A stretch of DNA of 64,000 nt, from contig NZ_FOSK01000005.1 in NCBI RefSeq assembly GCF_900114245.1, forward strand, positions 124,001 to 188,000. The letters are read 5' to 3'. The translations under genes and the position numbers were made by a program. Below, in pieces: positions 1-8,445 of this stretch; the first letter of the stretch is position 1; each line of letters starts with the position of its first letter. This stretch comes from Pseudovibrio ascidiaceicola (lineage in GTDB: Bacteria > Pseudomonadota > Alphaproteobacteria > Rhizobiales > Stappiaceae). Below the pieces are notes generated by a model. The model did not search any database, was not told the DNA's origin, and worked only from the letters and a program-made list of their open reading frames with translations.

Positions 1-200
1 TCTAGAAAAGGCGCGTCGCACTCTGGAAATTTAAGCCAGATCGAGAGGATCTCAGAATTCGGCAGCCCATTGCCTCTGGAGACCTTCTCACCCGATAACA
101 CTTTGGCAGGCCGTAGTACTTCGCAGTAGAAGACCTCTTGGTAAAACGCGGCAAGCGCCTTTGCGTCTTTTGCGACAAGGTTGACGTGCGTCAGTTTCAT
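1..200 (-). CDS. VOC-family (glyoxalase-like) protein, N-terminal part
   Basis: The reverse strand opens with ATG at 200 and reads without a stop to the window edge, giving 66 residues beginning MKLTHVNLVAKDAKALAAFY. A beta strand with His near position 5, followed by a helix of the KDxxxLAxFYxxxF type, is the usual first half of a vicinal-oxygen-chelate domain (glyoxalase, dioxygenase or bleomycin-resistance fold). The start lies 7 bases after the stop of the hydrolase gene, so the two are probably co-transcribed. The C-terminal metal ligands are outside the window, so substrate and enzymatic activity cannot be judged. Confidence 0.75.
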   Translation of the reverse strand, partial: MKLTHVNLVAKDAKALAAFYQEVFYCEVLRPAKVLSGEKVSRGNGLPNSEILSIWLKFPECDAPFL

Positions 201-207
201 ATCGCAG

Positions 208-1056
208 TTACCGTAGTTGCTCCACCATGCGGGTGACGGCGTCGATCACATAGTGCGGCCTATCTTTCATCACGTTATGTCCGCTGCCTTTGGCAAACTG
301 GCTGCTGCGGTTTAGGGAGGCGGCGACGAAATCAGCGTGAGCCTTGCGCATTTGGCTGACGATCTTCTCATCCTGCACCCATGACGTTTCAGCGAGGATA
401 TCGATCACAGGTAGATGCTTAGGAATGGTCACCGAGCGCATGCGTTTCGCTGTGGCCGGATAGGCTTTTACAACCGGAATGATTGCTTTTGCCAGTTCCG
501 GAGCTGCTTTTTCGAGCGCCTCGAAGCGCGGTGCGTATTCTGCAAGGACGTAATCGACCAGCTGCTGGCTCATATCCGCTGGGATGCCCGCATCTACAAA
601 AACAAGACCGGCTACCTGGGCCATATCTTCGGCCAGTAGGCTTGCGATGTAGCCGCCATAAGAGTGGGCGACGAGGATGATAGGACCTCCGATTGCATGC
701 TCTGCAAGGGTTGCTTTCAGGTCATGGGCCTCACCTTCGATTGTATAAGAACCTTCCCATAGTGGGCTACGGCCTAAGCCTGCACGGTCATAGACCACTG
801 TTTGGATGCCGTGTTCACGCAGGACTGGTTCAATGTTTTTCCAAACCGAGGCATCACTTCCATTCCCGCTGATGAAGACAATGCTTGGGCTACCGTCCCC
901 TTTTGCTTCCAGCCATAGCGGCGCTGACAAAGCTTCGGTTGAGAAAAGAGCTACGAGGAAACTGCAGAAGACGTAGGTTAGAAATTGGCGGAGTATCAGC
1001 ACAACACAACTTTCATGACTGGAAATTCTTAGAGCAATACGCCAATAACATCGCAT
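208..1056 (-). CDS. Exported alpha/beta hydrolase
   Basis: Serine hydrolase of the alpha/beta-hydrolase fold. It shows an oxyanion-side motif (VFISGNGSDASVW), the nucleophile elbow AHSYGG and a late GSGHN that supplies the catalytic His. A hydrophobic stretch ending in STEALSA looks like a signal peptide, so the enzyme is probably periplasmic or secreted. The open frame extends upstream to 1179, but that would run through the shared operator. I prefer ATG at 1056 (GGA just upstream); a GTG near 1002 right before the hydrophobic stretch is also possible. It is divergent from the ArsR gene and heads an operon with the downstream VOC protein. Substrate unknown. Confidence 0.75.
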   Translation of the reverse strand: MRCYWRIALRISSHESCVVLILRQFLTYVFCSFLVALFSTEALSAPLWLEAKGDGSPSIVFISGNGSDASVWKNIEPVLREHGIQTVVYDRAGLGRSPLWEGSYTIEGEAHDLKATLAEHAIGGPIILVAHSYGGYIASLLAEDMAQVAGLVFVDAGIPADMSQQLVDYVLAEYAPRFEALEKAAPELAKAIIPVVKAYPATAKRMRSVTIPKHLPVIDILAETSWVQDEKIVSQMRKAHADFVAASLNRSSQFAKGSGHNVMKDRPHYVIDAVTRMVEQLR

Positions 1057-1133
1057 TTTCCGGGTGGTTTCAATGGTGTTGTGAAGGCTTGATACGAGGA
1101 GAACGCTTGCTCTTCTCAAACGCGGACCCTTAA

Positions 1134-1185
1134 ATATAGTTGATAAGCTATATTGCTGTGTTGCTATATAGCTTATCAACTATAT
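1134..1185. promoter_or_regulatory. Twin palindromic operator between hydrolase and ArsR genes
   Basis: Two 20-bp arms, 1134-1153 and 1166-1185, are perfect reverse complements separated by 12 bases. Each arm also starts with ATATAG and ends with CTATAT, so each is itself a partial palindrome. AT-rich interrupted dyads of this kind are typical ArsR/SmtB binding sites. The position, overlapping the ArsR start region and facing both divergent operons, suggests autoregulation plus control of the hydrolase/VOC pair. Binding is inferred, not shown. Confidence 0.7.
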
Positions 1186-1194
1186 GTTGGTTGC

Positions 1195-1509
1195 ATGAGC
1201 TTGATTGAAATCCTCAAAACTCTCGCCAATGAGAACAGGTTGACCATTTTGGAATGGCTTCAGGACCCTGAAGCGCATTTTCCTCCGCAAAAGCATGGTG
1301 ATCTGATCGAACATGGGGTTTGTTTGGGAGCAATTGCTCGGAAACTCGGCATTTCTCAGCCCACAGCAACCAACCATATGAAGGTGCTGGTGAATGCTGG
1401 CTTGGTGACGCTCACGCGCAACAGCAACTGGGTGTATTTCCGCGTGAACAAGGAGGCTATTTCGCTCTTTCTTGACGATCTTCAAACCAAGGTCGCCCCA
1501 CAAAAATAA
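1195..1509 (+). CDS. ArsR-family winged-helix regulator
   Basis: A protein of 104 residues from ATG 1195. An upstream in-frame start at 1153 would begin inside the operator and add residues unlike the family. The segment LKTLANENRLTILEWL followed by the recognition helix region GISQPTATNHMKVLVNAGLV is a standard ArsR helix-turn-helix, and WVYFRV is the wing. There is no obvious Cys-x-Cys metal box; the only cysteine is in the GVCLGAIARKL helix, so the inducer need not be a metal. It is followed by an MFS exporter, a common regulator/efflux arrangement. Likely a repressor acting at the twin palindrome just upstream. Confidence 0.85.
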   Translation: MSLIEILKTLANENRLTILEWLQDPEAHFPPQKHGDLIEHGVCLGAIARKLGISQPTATNHMKVLVNAGLVTLTRNSNWVYFRVNKEAISLFLDDLQTKVAPQK

Positions 1510-1644
1510 CTCGCCGACGCAACCTGCAAGCTGATCCTCTTAGGCTGATGGCCTTCTCCCACCTCCCCCTGATCTTCAGCGGATTGCTCTTGTGCCGCGA
1601 GCCCGACTAATCGTTTCCTCATCCAATTATGTCTGGAATACAGA

Positions 1645-2844
1645 GTGAAAAGCTCCGTTTTTTTGTTCTTTGGCTCCATGTTTGGTTCTCGTTTAGGAGA
1701 CCAGCTGCTGCTTTTCGTCGTTCCTCTTGTTGTCTTCCAAACCACTGGCAGTGTGTCGCTTTCCGGTCTTGCCTTTGCGGCTGAAACACTGCCACGGATT
1801 TTGTGCTTTCCCGTCTGCGGAATACTGGCGGATCGTTTCTCTCCCGTCACATTGATCCGCATTTCTCAGGCAGGCCGTTCGCTGGTCTGTGCAATTGGCC
1901 TTCTTGGCCAATACTTTATGCCCCATGTGGGCTGGATTGTTGCTATTGCAGCCCTTTCAGGCGTACTCACCACGCAAGGCTTCATGGCCCGCGAAGTGAT
2001 GTTGCCGCAGATCTTCAAAGATGTGTCCTTTACCAAAGTGCAATCCTACGCGCAGAGCGTTGACCAGATTTGCATCGTATTGGGGCCTGTTATTGCTGCA
2101 GCCCTGTTCAATGTGTTCGGCTGGGAAATTGTTGTGGTCATGTCAGGTGCGCTGTTTGTCAGCGCTGATGCGCTTATTTCTATCTGGCGCCGCCTCAGTG
2201 ATGTGGAGCTGAAAGAGGCCAAACCGCTGGATGGGCATTGGACCAAGCCATTCCGCACTGCGCTTAACCACCTGTTTTATCTGCCGGGCTTGAAGCGCAT
2301 TGTGGCGCTCACCGCGCTGGTCAATCTGGTCTTTGGCGTCACGCTGGCGACTTCAGCCAGTATGGTCACTGGCCTATATGAGCAGTCAGAGGAGTTCTAC
2401 GCTCTACTGCAATCTGTTGGAGCGATTGCCACTTTTGCTGTTTTGCTGATCACAGGCGCGAGCCGTCTTAAACTGACCCACATCGGTATCATCTCCTACA
2501 GCGGGCTTGTTGTTGGCGCTGTGATCACTGGGTTCACGAGCAACTACTGGATCTATCTGTTGGGTTATTGCCTGATCCTTGGCTTTGACAGCATGTTCAA
2601 CGTCTACATCCGCAGTGCACGCCAGAAGATCATTCCTCCAGATGACTACGGCAAGACTGTTGGCGTGATCATCCTGTTCAACAACTTCACTCTGCCCCTT
2701 TCCGGCTTGTTCGTTGGTTTCGTCACATCGGTTGAATACACCGGATGGCTGGTGCTTGCCCTCACTGCGTTCATTGCGTGTGCGGGACTGGCACTCAGCC
2801 TTGTTGGCGGCTCTGTGCAACAAGCAGAAGTTAGCGAAACATAA
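1645..2844 (+). CDS. MFS transporter, probable exporter
   Basis: A protein of 399 residues made almost entirely of hydrophobic segments, consistent with about 12 membrane spans. The loop between spans 2 and 3 reads GILADRFSPVTLIR, the MFS signature (GxxxDRxxR-like). Similar proteins include EntS-type and MFS_3 exporters of siderophores or drugs. The start used is GTG 1645; the ATG at 1629 is out of frame. It lies 135 bases after the ArsR gene and is probably induced with it, so export of the compound sensed by the ArsR protein is a fair guess. A terminator follows. Confidence 0.85.
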   Translation: MKSSVFLFFGSMFGSRLGDQLLLFVVPLVVFQTTGSVSLSGLAFAAETLPRILCFPVCGILADRFSPVTLIRISQAGRSLVCAIGLLGQYFMPHVGWIVAIAALSGVLTTQGFMAREVMLPQIFKDVSFTKVQSYAQSVDQICIVLGPVIAAALFNVFGWEIVVVMSGALFVSADALISIWRRLSDVELKEAKPLDGHWTKPFRTALNHLFYLPGLKRIVALTALVNLVFGVTLATSASMVTGLYEQSEEFYALLQSVGAIATFAVLLITGASRLKLTHIGIISYSGLVVGAVITGFTSNYWIYLLGYCLILGFDSMFNVYIRSARQKIIPPDDYGKTVGVIILFNNFTLPLSGLFVGFVTSVEYTGWLVLALTAFIACAGLALSLVGGSVQQAEVSET

Positions 2845-2866
2845 TAGGCTCTTGCTAAACAGTCAG

Positions 2867-2906
2867 GCCACGCCCCCTGAATTGCCATGGGGTGTGGCGG
2901 TTTCTT
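2867..2906 (+). terminator. Rho-independent terminator after the MFS gene
   Basis: Ten-base stem GCCACGCCCC (2867-2876) pairs with GGGGTGTGGC (2889-2898) with one G-U pair. It is followed by GGTTTCTTT and lies 22 bases past the MFS stop codon. Confidence 0.75.
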
Positions 2907-3007
2907 TGGCTGGTGTAACCACTTCACCATGCAGTGTCCCTATGATGTCTGAAGTGTTTCTCATCGAGAGCGCAGGGGATCAAAGGCACATGCAAGGGTG
3001 AGATTTT

Positions 3008-4072
3008 ATGCCAGCTGACTCCAGTTTGCCTGACCAACCGGAAAGCCCTGGTCCGTTCTTCTCCAAGTGGATGAAAGAGGGTCGGGAGATCATTCCCGGC
3101 CTCATCATTGCAACAGTGATCGCCATTGCCGCGCGTTACATCTCCGAACATCAGGGCGGGCCGGTCATGCTCTATGCCCTGCTGATCGGCATGGCGGTGC
3201 ATTCCATTTATGAGGACGGAAACTGTCAGGTTGGTCTGAGCTTTGCCGCTAAGAAGGTGTTGCGTCTGGGCGTGATCCTTCTCGGACTGCGCGTCTCCTT
3301 TGCACAAATCCTTGAGCTTGGTTGGCAAACACTGGCTCTGGTAATCCTCTCGGTGCTGGCCATGCTGTTTGTTGGGCTTGTGGTGGCGCGCCTGCTGGGC
3401 CGCTCCGCCAGTTTTGGATTGTTGACCGGGGGCGCTGTGGGCATTTGCGGAGCATCTGCAGCGCTGGCGATTTCCTCCGTATTGCCAACCTCCAAGGAAA
3501 ACGAACAGAACACCCTGTTCACGGTCATTGCCGTCACCGCCCTTTCCACATTGGCGATGATCCTTTACCCCAGCATTGGTCAGATGTTCGGCCTCACCGA
3601 CGTGCAGCTTGGTATCTTCTTTGGTGCCACCATTCATGATGTTGCGCAGGTGGTGGGGGCTGGGTTTGCCGTATCTGACAGTGCGGGAGAAATCGGCACA
3701 GTGGTGAAGCTGATGCGGGTGATGATGTTGCTGCCGGTGATCTTCATCATCTCGGTGTGGTCCGCCAAGTGGCTGCATACCAAAAGCAACGCCACAACGA
3801 CGGCTCTGGAGGCCAAAGCCCCCGTTCCTTACTTCGCCTTCGGGTTTGCGGCATTGGTTGTGGTGAACTCACTGGGCTGGATACCAGAGACCCCGCGCCT
3901 GATCCTCGTCGACGCTTCCACCTGGTGCCTCGTCATCGCGATCTCCGCTTTGGGCGTCATGACCACACTGAAAACTCTCGTCAGCCTCGGCCATCAGCAC
4001 TTGTTCGTCATCGTCACGGAGACACTTCTGCTGCTCGGCGGGATTATCCTCGCGATCAAATATCTGCTTTAG
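3008..4072 (+). CDS. YeiH-family putative sulfate/anion exporter
   Basis: Integral membrane protein of 354 residues matching the YeiH/UPF0324 family: GLIIATVIAIAARYI near the N-terminus, LLGLRVSFAQIL, the conserved GGAVGICGASAALAI block, and FFGATIHDVAQVVGAG. Family length is about 340-350 with some 10 membrane spans. Members have been proposed to export sulfate or sulfite made during organosulfonate breakdown; whether this one does is not shown by the neighbours. An SD-like AGGGTGAG precedes the ATG. The last 17 bases overlap the end of the convergent small membrane protein gene. Confidence 0.85.
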   Translation: MPADSSLPDQPESPGPFFSKWMKEGREIIPGLIIATVIAIAARYISEHQGGPVMLYALLIGMAVHSIYEDGNCQVGLSFAAKKVLRLGVILLGLRVSFAQILELGWQTLALVILSVLAMLFVGLVVARLLGRSASFGLLTGGAVGICGASAALAISSVLPTSKENEQNTLFTVIAVTALSTLAMILYPSIGQMFGLTDVQLGIFFGATIHDVAQVVGAGFAVSDSAGEIGTVVKLMRVMMLLPVIFIISVWSAKWLHTKSNATTTALEAKAPVPYFAFGFAALVVVNSLGWIPETPRLILVDASTWCLVIAISALGVMTTLKTLVSLGHQHLFVIVTETLLLLGGIILAIKYLL

Positions 4073-4511
4073 CAGGCTGAGGTGCGTTGGGAACCCGTTG
4101 CCAGTAGACGAATGCGAAACCTACGGTGCAGGCGATAGCGAGGAAGATGAGGAAGCCCTCCAACATCGTAACTGATGACCTCGCGATGAGGGGCATGAGC
4201 AAGATGGCTGTACTACAACCTGCAAAATAGCTGATGAAGGTCGCGATAAGGGAGAGCCTAAGCCGCGTTCTTCTAAGAATGAGATGAAAGACAATGGCCG
4301 CTGGTATGGCGGGGCCAACGATGAATGGGATGATCGTTGTGAGCGGGATCCTGTCTTGCAGGATATACAAGATCACAAAGCCGATTGGCGGGAAGATCGC
4401 AAGCAGGTAGAAGGCGAGACAGGCCGTGATGCCTGCGAGTGTCAGCGCGAAGAGATAAACCGGATAGGCCTGCAAAAACTCGAGAATCTTGCTCTTTGTC
4501 ATGCCACTCAT
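4056..4511 (-). CDS. Small integral membrane protein, unknown function
   Basis: From ATG 4511 (AGGAG six bases upstream) this encodes 151 residues. The frame continues upstream to 4577 but lacks a ribosome site there. Four hydrophobic segments are clear: around residues 13-35 (YPVYLFALTLAGITACL), 37-60, 65-80 and 100-140. The short C-terminal tail is polar. I recognise no family. It overlaps the convergent YeiH gene by 17 bases and is otherwise isolated, with about 260 bases of unassigned DNA before the adhC gene. Confidence 0.6.
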   Translation of the reverse strand: MSGMTKSKILEFLQAYPVYLFALTLAGITACLAFYLLAIFPPIGFVILYILQDRIPLTTIIPFIVGPAIPAAIVFHLILRRTRLRLSLIATFISYFAGCSTAILLMPLIARSSVTMLEGFLIFLAIACTVGFAFVYWQRVPNAPQPAKADI

Positions 4512-4771
4512 ATTTTTCTCCTGAAGACAACAAAGCAATGATTGAATTGCGCAATGACGTCCACTCTGTGCACTCAAATATGTTGTTTGTTACTAACTTT
4601 AGTCTCTACGCAAAACTCCTGAATTCGCTGATGCAATTCGTGGTTCTGCGCGTTATAAGTTACTGGTGCAAGTTTAGGGGTGACACGCGGGAGGTGTGCG
4701 CCGCTCTAATCAATTTTGGGGAGGTCCCGCCACATCCGGCGGGTCTATAACAAGACGTATAGGTTCACAAT

Positions 4772-5881
4772 ATGGATACACGCGCCGCTGTTGCTTATAA
4801 AGCCGGAGCCCCTCTTTCCATCGAGACAGTTCAGCTGGACGGCCCGAAGCCTTTTGAGGTTCTGGTTGAAATCATGGCAACAGGTATCTGCCACACAGAC
4901 GCCTTCACCTTGTCCGGTGATGACCCGGAAGGTCTGTTCCCAGCCATTTTAGGCCACGAAGGCGCAGGCATTGTGCGCGAAGTGGGCAAAGGCGTTACCT
5001 CGCTGAAGCCGGGCGATCATGTGATCCCGCTTTACACACCGGAATGCCGCGAGTGTGAGTACTGCCTTAACCCGAAGACCAACCTGTGTCAGTCCATCCG
5101 TTCCACACAGGGTGCAGGCGTAATGCCAGACGGGTCCAGCCGCTTCTCCATCAATGGTGAAAAGATTCACCACTACATGGGCACCAGCACTTTCTCCAAC
5201 TTTACTGTTCTGCCAGAGATTTCTCTGGCGAAGATCCGCAAGGACGCGCCGTTTGATAAGGTTTGCTACATCGGTTGTGGTGTGACCACTGGCGTTGGCG
5301 CCGTGATCAACACAGCAAAGGCTGAGCCGGGCTGTAAGGCGATTGTGTTTGGTCTTGGGGGTATTGGTCTTAACGTTGTGCAGGGCCTTCGTCTGATTGG
5401 TGCTGACCAGATTGTTGGTGTTGACCTCAACCCAGGCAAAAAGGCGCTTGCAGAACAGTATGGCATGACTGACTTCGTCAACCCGAAGGAAGTTGAAGGC
5501 GATCTGGTTCCTTACCTTGTTGATCTGACAGGCGGCGGTGCAGATTACACCTTTGAGTGTATTGGCCACCCAACCACCATGCGTCAGGCGCTTGAGTGCT
5601 CTCACAAAGGCTGGGGCGAAAGCATCATCATCGGCGTTGCCGGGGCTGGTCAGGAAATCTCCACCCGTCCATTCCAGCTGGTGACAGGTCGTTCCTGGAG
5701 AGGCACAGCCTTCGGCGGCGCGCGTGGTCGTACGGATGTGCCGAAGATCGTGGACTGGTACATGGATGGCAAGATCGACATTGACCACATGATCACCCAC
5801 ACCATGCCGCTGGATGAGATCAACACTGCGTTTGATCTGATGCATGAAGGCAAGTCCATCCGTTCGGTTGTGACGTTTTAA
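4772..5881 (+). CDS. adhC: S-(hydroxymethyl)glutathione dehydrogenase / class III alcohol dehydrogenase
   Basis: Zinc-dependent medium-chain dehydrogenase of 369 residues, the usual class III length. It oxidises S-hydroxymethylglutathione, formed from formaldehyde and glutathione, to S-formylglutathione with NAD+. Visible features are the catalytic zinc site [12 protein letters not shown] and GHEGAGIV, the structural zinc loop [15 protein letters not shown], and the nucleotide-binding [11 protein letters not shown]. These proteins also reduce S-nitrosoglutathione. The next gene is S-formylglutathione hydrolase, so together they form the detoxification route to formate. A hairpin between the two may lower expression of the second gene. 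Confidence 0.95.
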   Translation: MDTRAAVAYKAGAPLSIETVQLDGPKPFEVLVEIMATGICHTDAFTLSGDDPEGLFPAILGHEGAGIVREVGKGVTSLKPGDHVIPLYTPECRECEYCLNPKTNLCQSIRSTQGAGVMPDGSSRFSINGEKIHHYMGTSTFSNFTVLPEISLAKIRKDAPFDKVCYIGCGVTTGVGAVINTAKAEPGCKAIVFGLGGIGLNVVQGLRLIGADQIVGVDLNPGKKALAEQYGMTDFVNPKEVEGDLVPYLVDLTGGGADYTFECIGHPTTMRQALECSHKGWGESIIIGVAGAGQEISTRPFQLVTGRSWRGTAFGGARGRTDVPKIVDWYMDGKIDIDHMITHTMPLDEINTAFDLMHEGKSIRSVVTF

Positions 5882-5907
5882 GCCATACTCTGGGTTTTCG
5901 TATTGAT

Positions 5908-5949
5908 AAGGTCTAAGCGGACTTCTGTTCTGCTTAGGCCTTCATTTTA
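5908..5949 (+). terminator. Hairpin between adhC and fghA
   Basis: Eleven-base stem AAGGTCTAAGC (5908-5918) pairs with GCTTAGGCCTT (5932-5942) with one G-U pair, followed by CATTTTAA. It lies 26 bases after the adhC stop. It is probably a full or partial terminator, so fghA may also have its own promoter. Confidence 0.6.
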
Positions 5950-6010
5950 ATGCGTATTCTTATTTGGAAACCGGAACCGTTTTTCGGGAATGCGCTGTAA
6001 GAGAGCTATT

Positions 6011-6847
6011 ATGATTGAGCTGATCCAAAGCTGGCGCTGTTTTGATGGCGAGCAGCGTGTTTATCGCCATGACAGCAAGTCCACTGGCACCCCGATGGAA
6101 TTTGCGGTGTTTCTGCCGCGCCGTGCCCTGAATGGCGAGGAGTGTCCAACCCTGATGTTCCTCTCCGGTCTCACCTGCACCTGGGAAAACATGGTATCTA
6201 AAGCAGGCAGCCAGCGTGCAGCTGCAGAGATGGGCATGATCATCGTTGCACCGGATACATCTCCGCGTGGCGACGATGTGGCGGATGATGATGGCTGGGA
6301 CATGGGCAAAAGCGCCGGCTTCTACCTGAACGCCACGCAGGAGCCGTGGGCCAAGCACTATCGCATGGAAGAGTACATCACGCAGGAGCTGCCGGAGATT
6401 TTGGAAGAACACTTCCCTATCGACCTGAGTGCTCTGGGCCTGACCGGTCATTCCATGGGTGGTCATGGGGCCTTGACCCTCGCGCTGAAAAATCCGGGCC
6501 TGTTCAAAAGCGTGTCCGCGTTTGCACCGATTGTGAACCCAATTAATTGCCCATGGGGTGAGAAGGCCTTCTCTGGTTACCTCGGTGAAGACCGTTCCAC
6601 CTGGGCAAATTATGATGCTTGTGAACTGGTTAAGTCCCGCGGCTGGAAAGGCCGTATCCTGATCGATCAGGGTTCTGCTGATGGGTTCCTGGAAGAGCAG
6701 CTGAAACCTTGGGTCTTTGAGAAGGTTTGCCGCGATGAAGGGGTTGATCTGACCTTGCGCATGCATGGTGGGTACGATCACAGCTACTATTGCATTGCGT
6801 CCTTTATGCAGGACCATATTGCCTGGCACTATGACGAATTGGTTTAG
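6011..6847 (+). CDS. fghA: S-formylglutathione hydrolase
   Basis: A protein of 278 residues from ATG 6011; the frame opens at 5990 but the shorter start matches the family length and has AAGAGAG upstream. It is a serine esterase of the esterase D type: LSGLTCTWENMVSKAG, the nucleophile motif GHSMGGHGAL and C-terminal YDHSYYCIASFMQDH carrying the catalytic His. It hydrolyses S-formylglutathione to formate and glutathione, completing the formaldehyde pathway begun by the adjacent adhC. Cytoplasmic. Confidence 0.93.
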   Translation: MIELIQSWRCFDGEQRVYRHDSKSTGTPMEFAVFLPRRALNGEECPTLMFLSGLTCTWENMVSKAGSQRAAAEMGMIIVAPDTSPRGDDVADDDGWDMGKSAGFYLNATQEPWAKHYRMEEYITQELPEILEEHFPIDLSALGLTGHSMGGHGALTLALKNPGLFKSVSAFAPIVNPINCPWGEKAFSGYLGEDRSTWANYDACELVKSRGWKGRILIDQGSADGFLEEQLKPWVFEKVCRDEGVDLTLRMHGGYDHSYYCIASFMQDHIAWHYDELV

Positions 6848-6963
6848 GCGTTAACCTATACTAGACCATTGAGGCGCTTGTAGTTTGCGGGCAATAGGGT
6901 TAGGTAGCTGCAATAATTTGGAGGGTCCTGCCCTCCCTAAACAGAAAATAGCCAGAGGAACAG

Positions 6964-7254
6964 ATGTCCGAATTCATCCAGAAGATCGTATCCGGAATCA
7001 ACGGCAAGCTTGATGGCGTCGATATGTCAAAGTCGATCGCACTTAACATCAAGGATGAGGGCTTCATCATTGTCGACGAGAACGGCGCGCGCGCAGAAGA
7101 AGCAGAGGCTGATTGCACAATCTCTTGCTCTGCGAAGACCTTCAAAGGCTTGGTGGATGGTTCCGTCAACCCTATGACAGCTGTGATGATGGGTAAGATC
7201 AAGATCGGCGGCGATAAGATGGTTGCCATGAGCCTTGGCAAAATCCTCGGCTAA
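6964..7254 (+). CDS. SCP2 sterol-carrier domain protein
   Basis: A stand-alone SCP2-like domain of 96 residues. It has the pattern of this fold: an amphipathic N-terminal helix, alternating strands (GFIIVDENGA), DCTISCSAKTFKGLVDG, and the C-terminal MGKIKIGGDKMVAMSLGKIL. Such proteins bind lipids or fatty-acyl groups in a hydrophobic tunnel. In bacteria the role is often unknown. It follows the formaldehyde genes in the same direction but with 116 bases between, so operon membership is uncertain. A weak hairpin follows. Confidence 0.85.
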   Translation: MSEFIQKIVSGINGKLDGVDMSKSIALNIKDEGFIIVDENGARAEEAEADCTISCSAKTFKGLVDGSVNPMTAVMMGKIKIGGDKMVAMSLGKILG

Positions 7255-7265
7255 GCAAATATAGC

Positions 7266-7297
7266 GTCAGTCCGCGCTGCCGTGGACTGACACTTTA
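7266..7297 (+). terminator. Possible terminator after SCP2 gene
   Basis: Perfect 8-base stem GTCAGTCC (7266-7273) pairs with GGACTGAC (7284-7291) and is followed by the weak T tract ACTTTATT, 12 bases past the stop codon. Confidence 0.5.
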
Positions 7298-7546
7298 TTG
7301 ATTCCCCTGCCCACGTGAATGCATTCTGGCCGAGAGCATGGCTCCTCAAGGCCGAAGCAATCCTCCCCCTCTTCTCTGTTTCTAATTGATCTCGCCTACG
7401 TGTTTATTGGTCAGATCAAATGCATGAAACTTTGGCAACTGATCACTCACTGATTACAGTTTTCGGAAGATCAACTGGACTGTTCGGATAGGTATTTAAG
7501 TGTTTTGTGGCTCACTGCGCTCTAGTAAAACCAGAGAGCTTTAGTC

Positions 7547-8401
7547 ATGAAAAATGATATTGATGACGAAAATCAGTTTGACCCGGTTGCAGATATTCTT
7601 TCCAGTTTTTTTGAGCTTAACAACGCTTTAGACTTGGAAGCTGAAGGCAAATATGATGAAGCCGCAGAGGCTTTCGAGCTCATTCTGCGCAATGATCCAG
7701 AAGATAGTATCGGCGCTGCACTTCATCTGGCAGCCATTGGCAAAGGCGATGTCCCCAGCAGCATGCCTGAAGCTCACGTAAAGATGCTATTTGACCAAAT
7801 GTCTGAGTCATTTGACAAAAGACTTCTTGAAAATCTGAAGTACGCTGTCCCGGCAAAAGTTAAAGAGAGAATGGACCTGCTCGCCGCTGGTCCCTTCAAC
7901 CGCATGCTGGACCTTGGTTGCGGAACAGGCCTTTGCTGTGAAGTTCTCAAGGAGCAAGTTGCTCATAAGACCGGTCTGGATCTTTCTGCGGAGATTCTTG
8001 AGAAGGCAAGGGAAAAAGAGATCTATGACGTTTTGCATGAAGGTGAGATCACTCGCTTTTTGAAGCAAGATGATCATGAGCCCTGGGACCTAGTGATCTC
8101 GACTGATGTCATCCCTTATAATGGGGTTTTGGATGAGATGTTTATGAGTGTTGCTCAGAACATGGTGCCCGGGGGCATACTCCTATTTACGACTGAAACC
8201 CAGCCGGAAGAGCATTTTAACGGCAAGCCTTATCTCATGGGAAAGTATTGTCGTTACGCCCACTCACTGGACTATGTTCAAAGCCTGTTGGTGCAAAACA
8301 ATCTTGAACTGCTTGATCTGACAAAGATGATATTGCGTCTTGAGCATGGGCACCCAATTACCGGCCAACTGGTGATCGCACGAAAACTAGATGCCGCGTA
8401 G
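7547..8401 (+). CDS. TPR-containing class I SAM-dependent methyltransferase
   Basis: A protein of 284 residues. Residues about 25-60 (ALDLEAEGKYDEAAEAFELILRNDPED) form a tetratricopeptide-like helical pair. The second half is a Rossmann methyltransferase with motif I LDLGCGTG near residue 120, a LDLSAEIL acidic loop and the post-motif DLVISTDVIPYNG. Similar proteins are annotated as generic methyltransferases and the substrate is not known. It is monocistronic by layout: 290 bases upstream to the SCP2 gene, and convergent with the deiminase gene whose stop is 45 bases away. Confidence 0.8.
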   Translation: MKNDIDDENQFDPVADILSSFFELNNALDLEAEGKYDEAAEAFELILRNDPEDSIGAALHLAAIGKGDVPSSMPEAHVKMLFDQMSESFDKRLLENLKYAVPAKVKERMDLLAAGPFNRMLDLGCGTGLCCEVLKEQVAHKTGLDLSAEILEKAREKEIYDVLHEGEITRFLKQDDHEPWDLVISTDVIPYNGVLDEMFMSVAQNMVPGGILLFTTETQPEEHFNGKPYLMGKYCRYAHSLDYVQSLLVQNNLELLDLTKMILRLEHGHPITGQLVIARKLDAA

Positions 8402-8445
8402 TTTCAACAAAACTCCGCCTTGCAGTAAGATAGGGTTTTGGGTGC

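Noticed and set aside
2924-3778. 284-residue reverse-strand frame opposite the YeiH gene
   Set aside because: Composition is low-complexity His/Gln/Arg-rich, typical of an antisense shadow, and the opposite frame is a clear membrane protein.
4949-5845. 298-residue reverse-strand frame opposite adhC
   Set aside because: Exact shadow of a highly conserved dehydrogenase with no ribosome site or domain.
5960-6829. 289-residue reverse-strand frame opposite fghA
   Set aside because: Shadow of the hydrolase gene; no recognisable fold.
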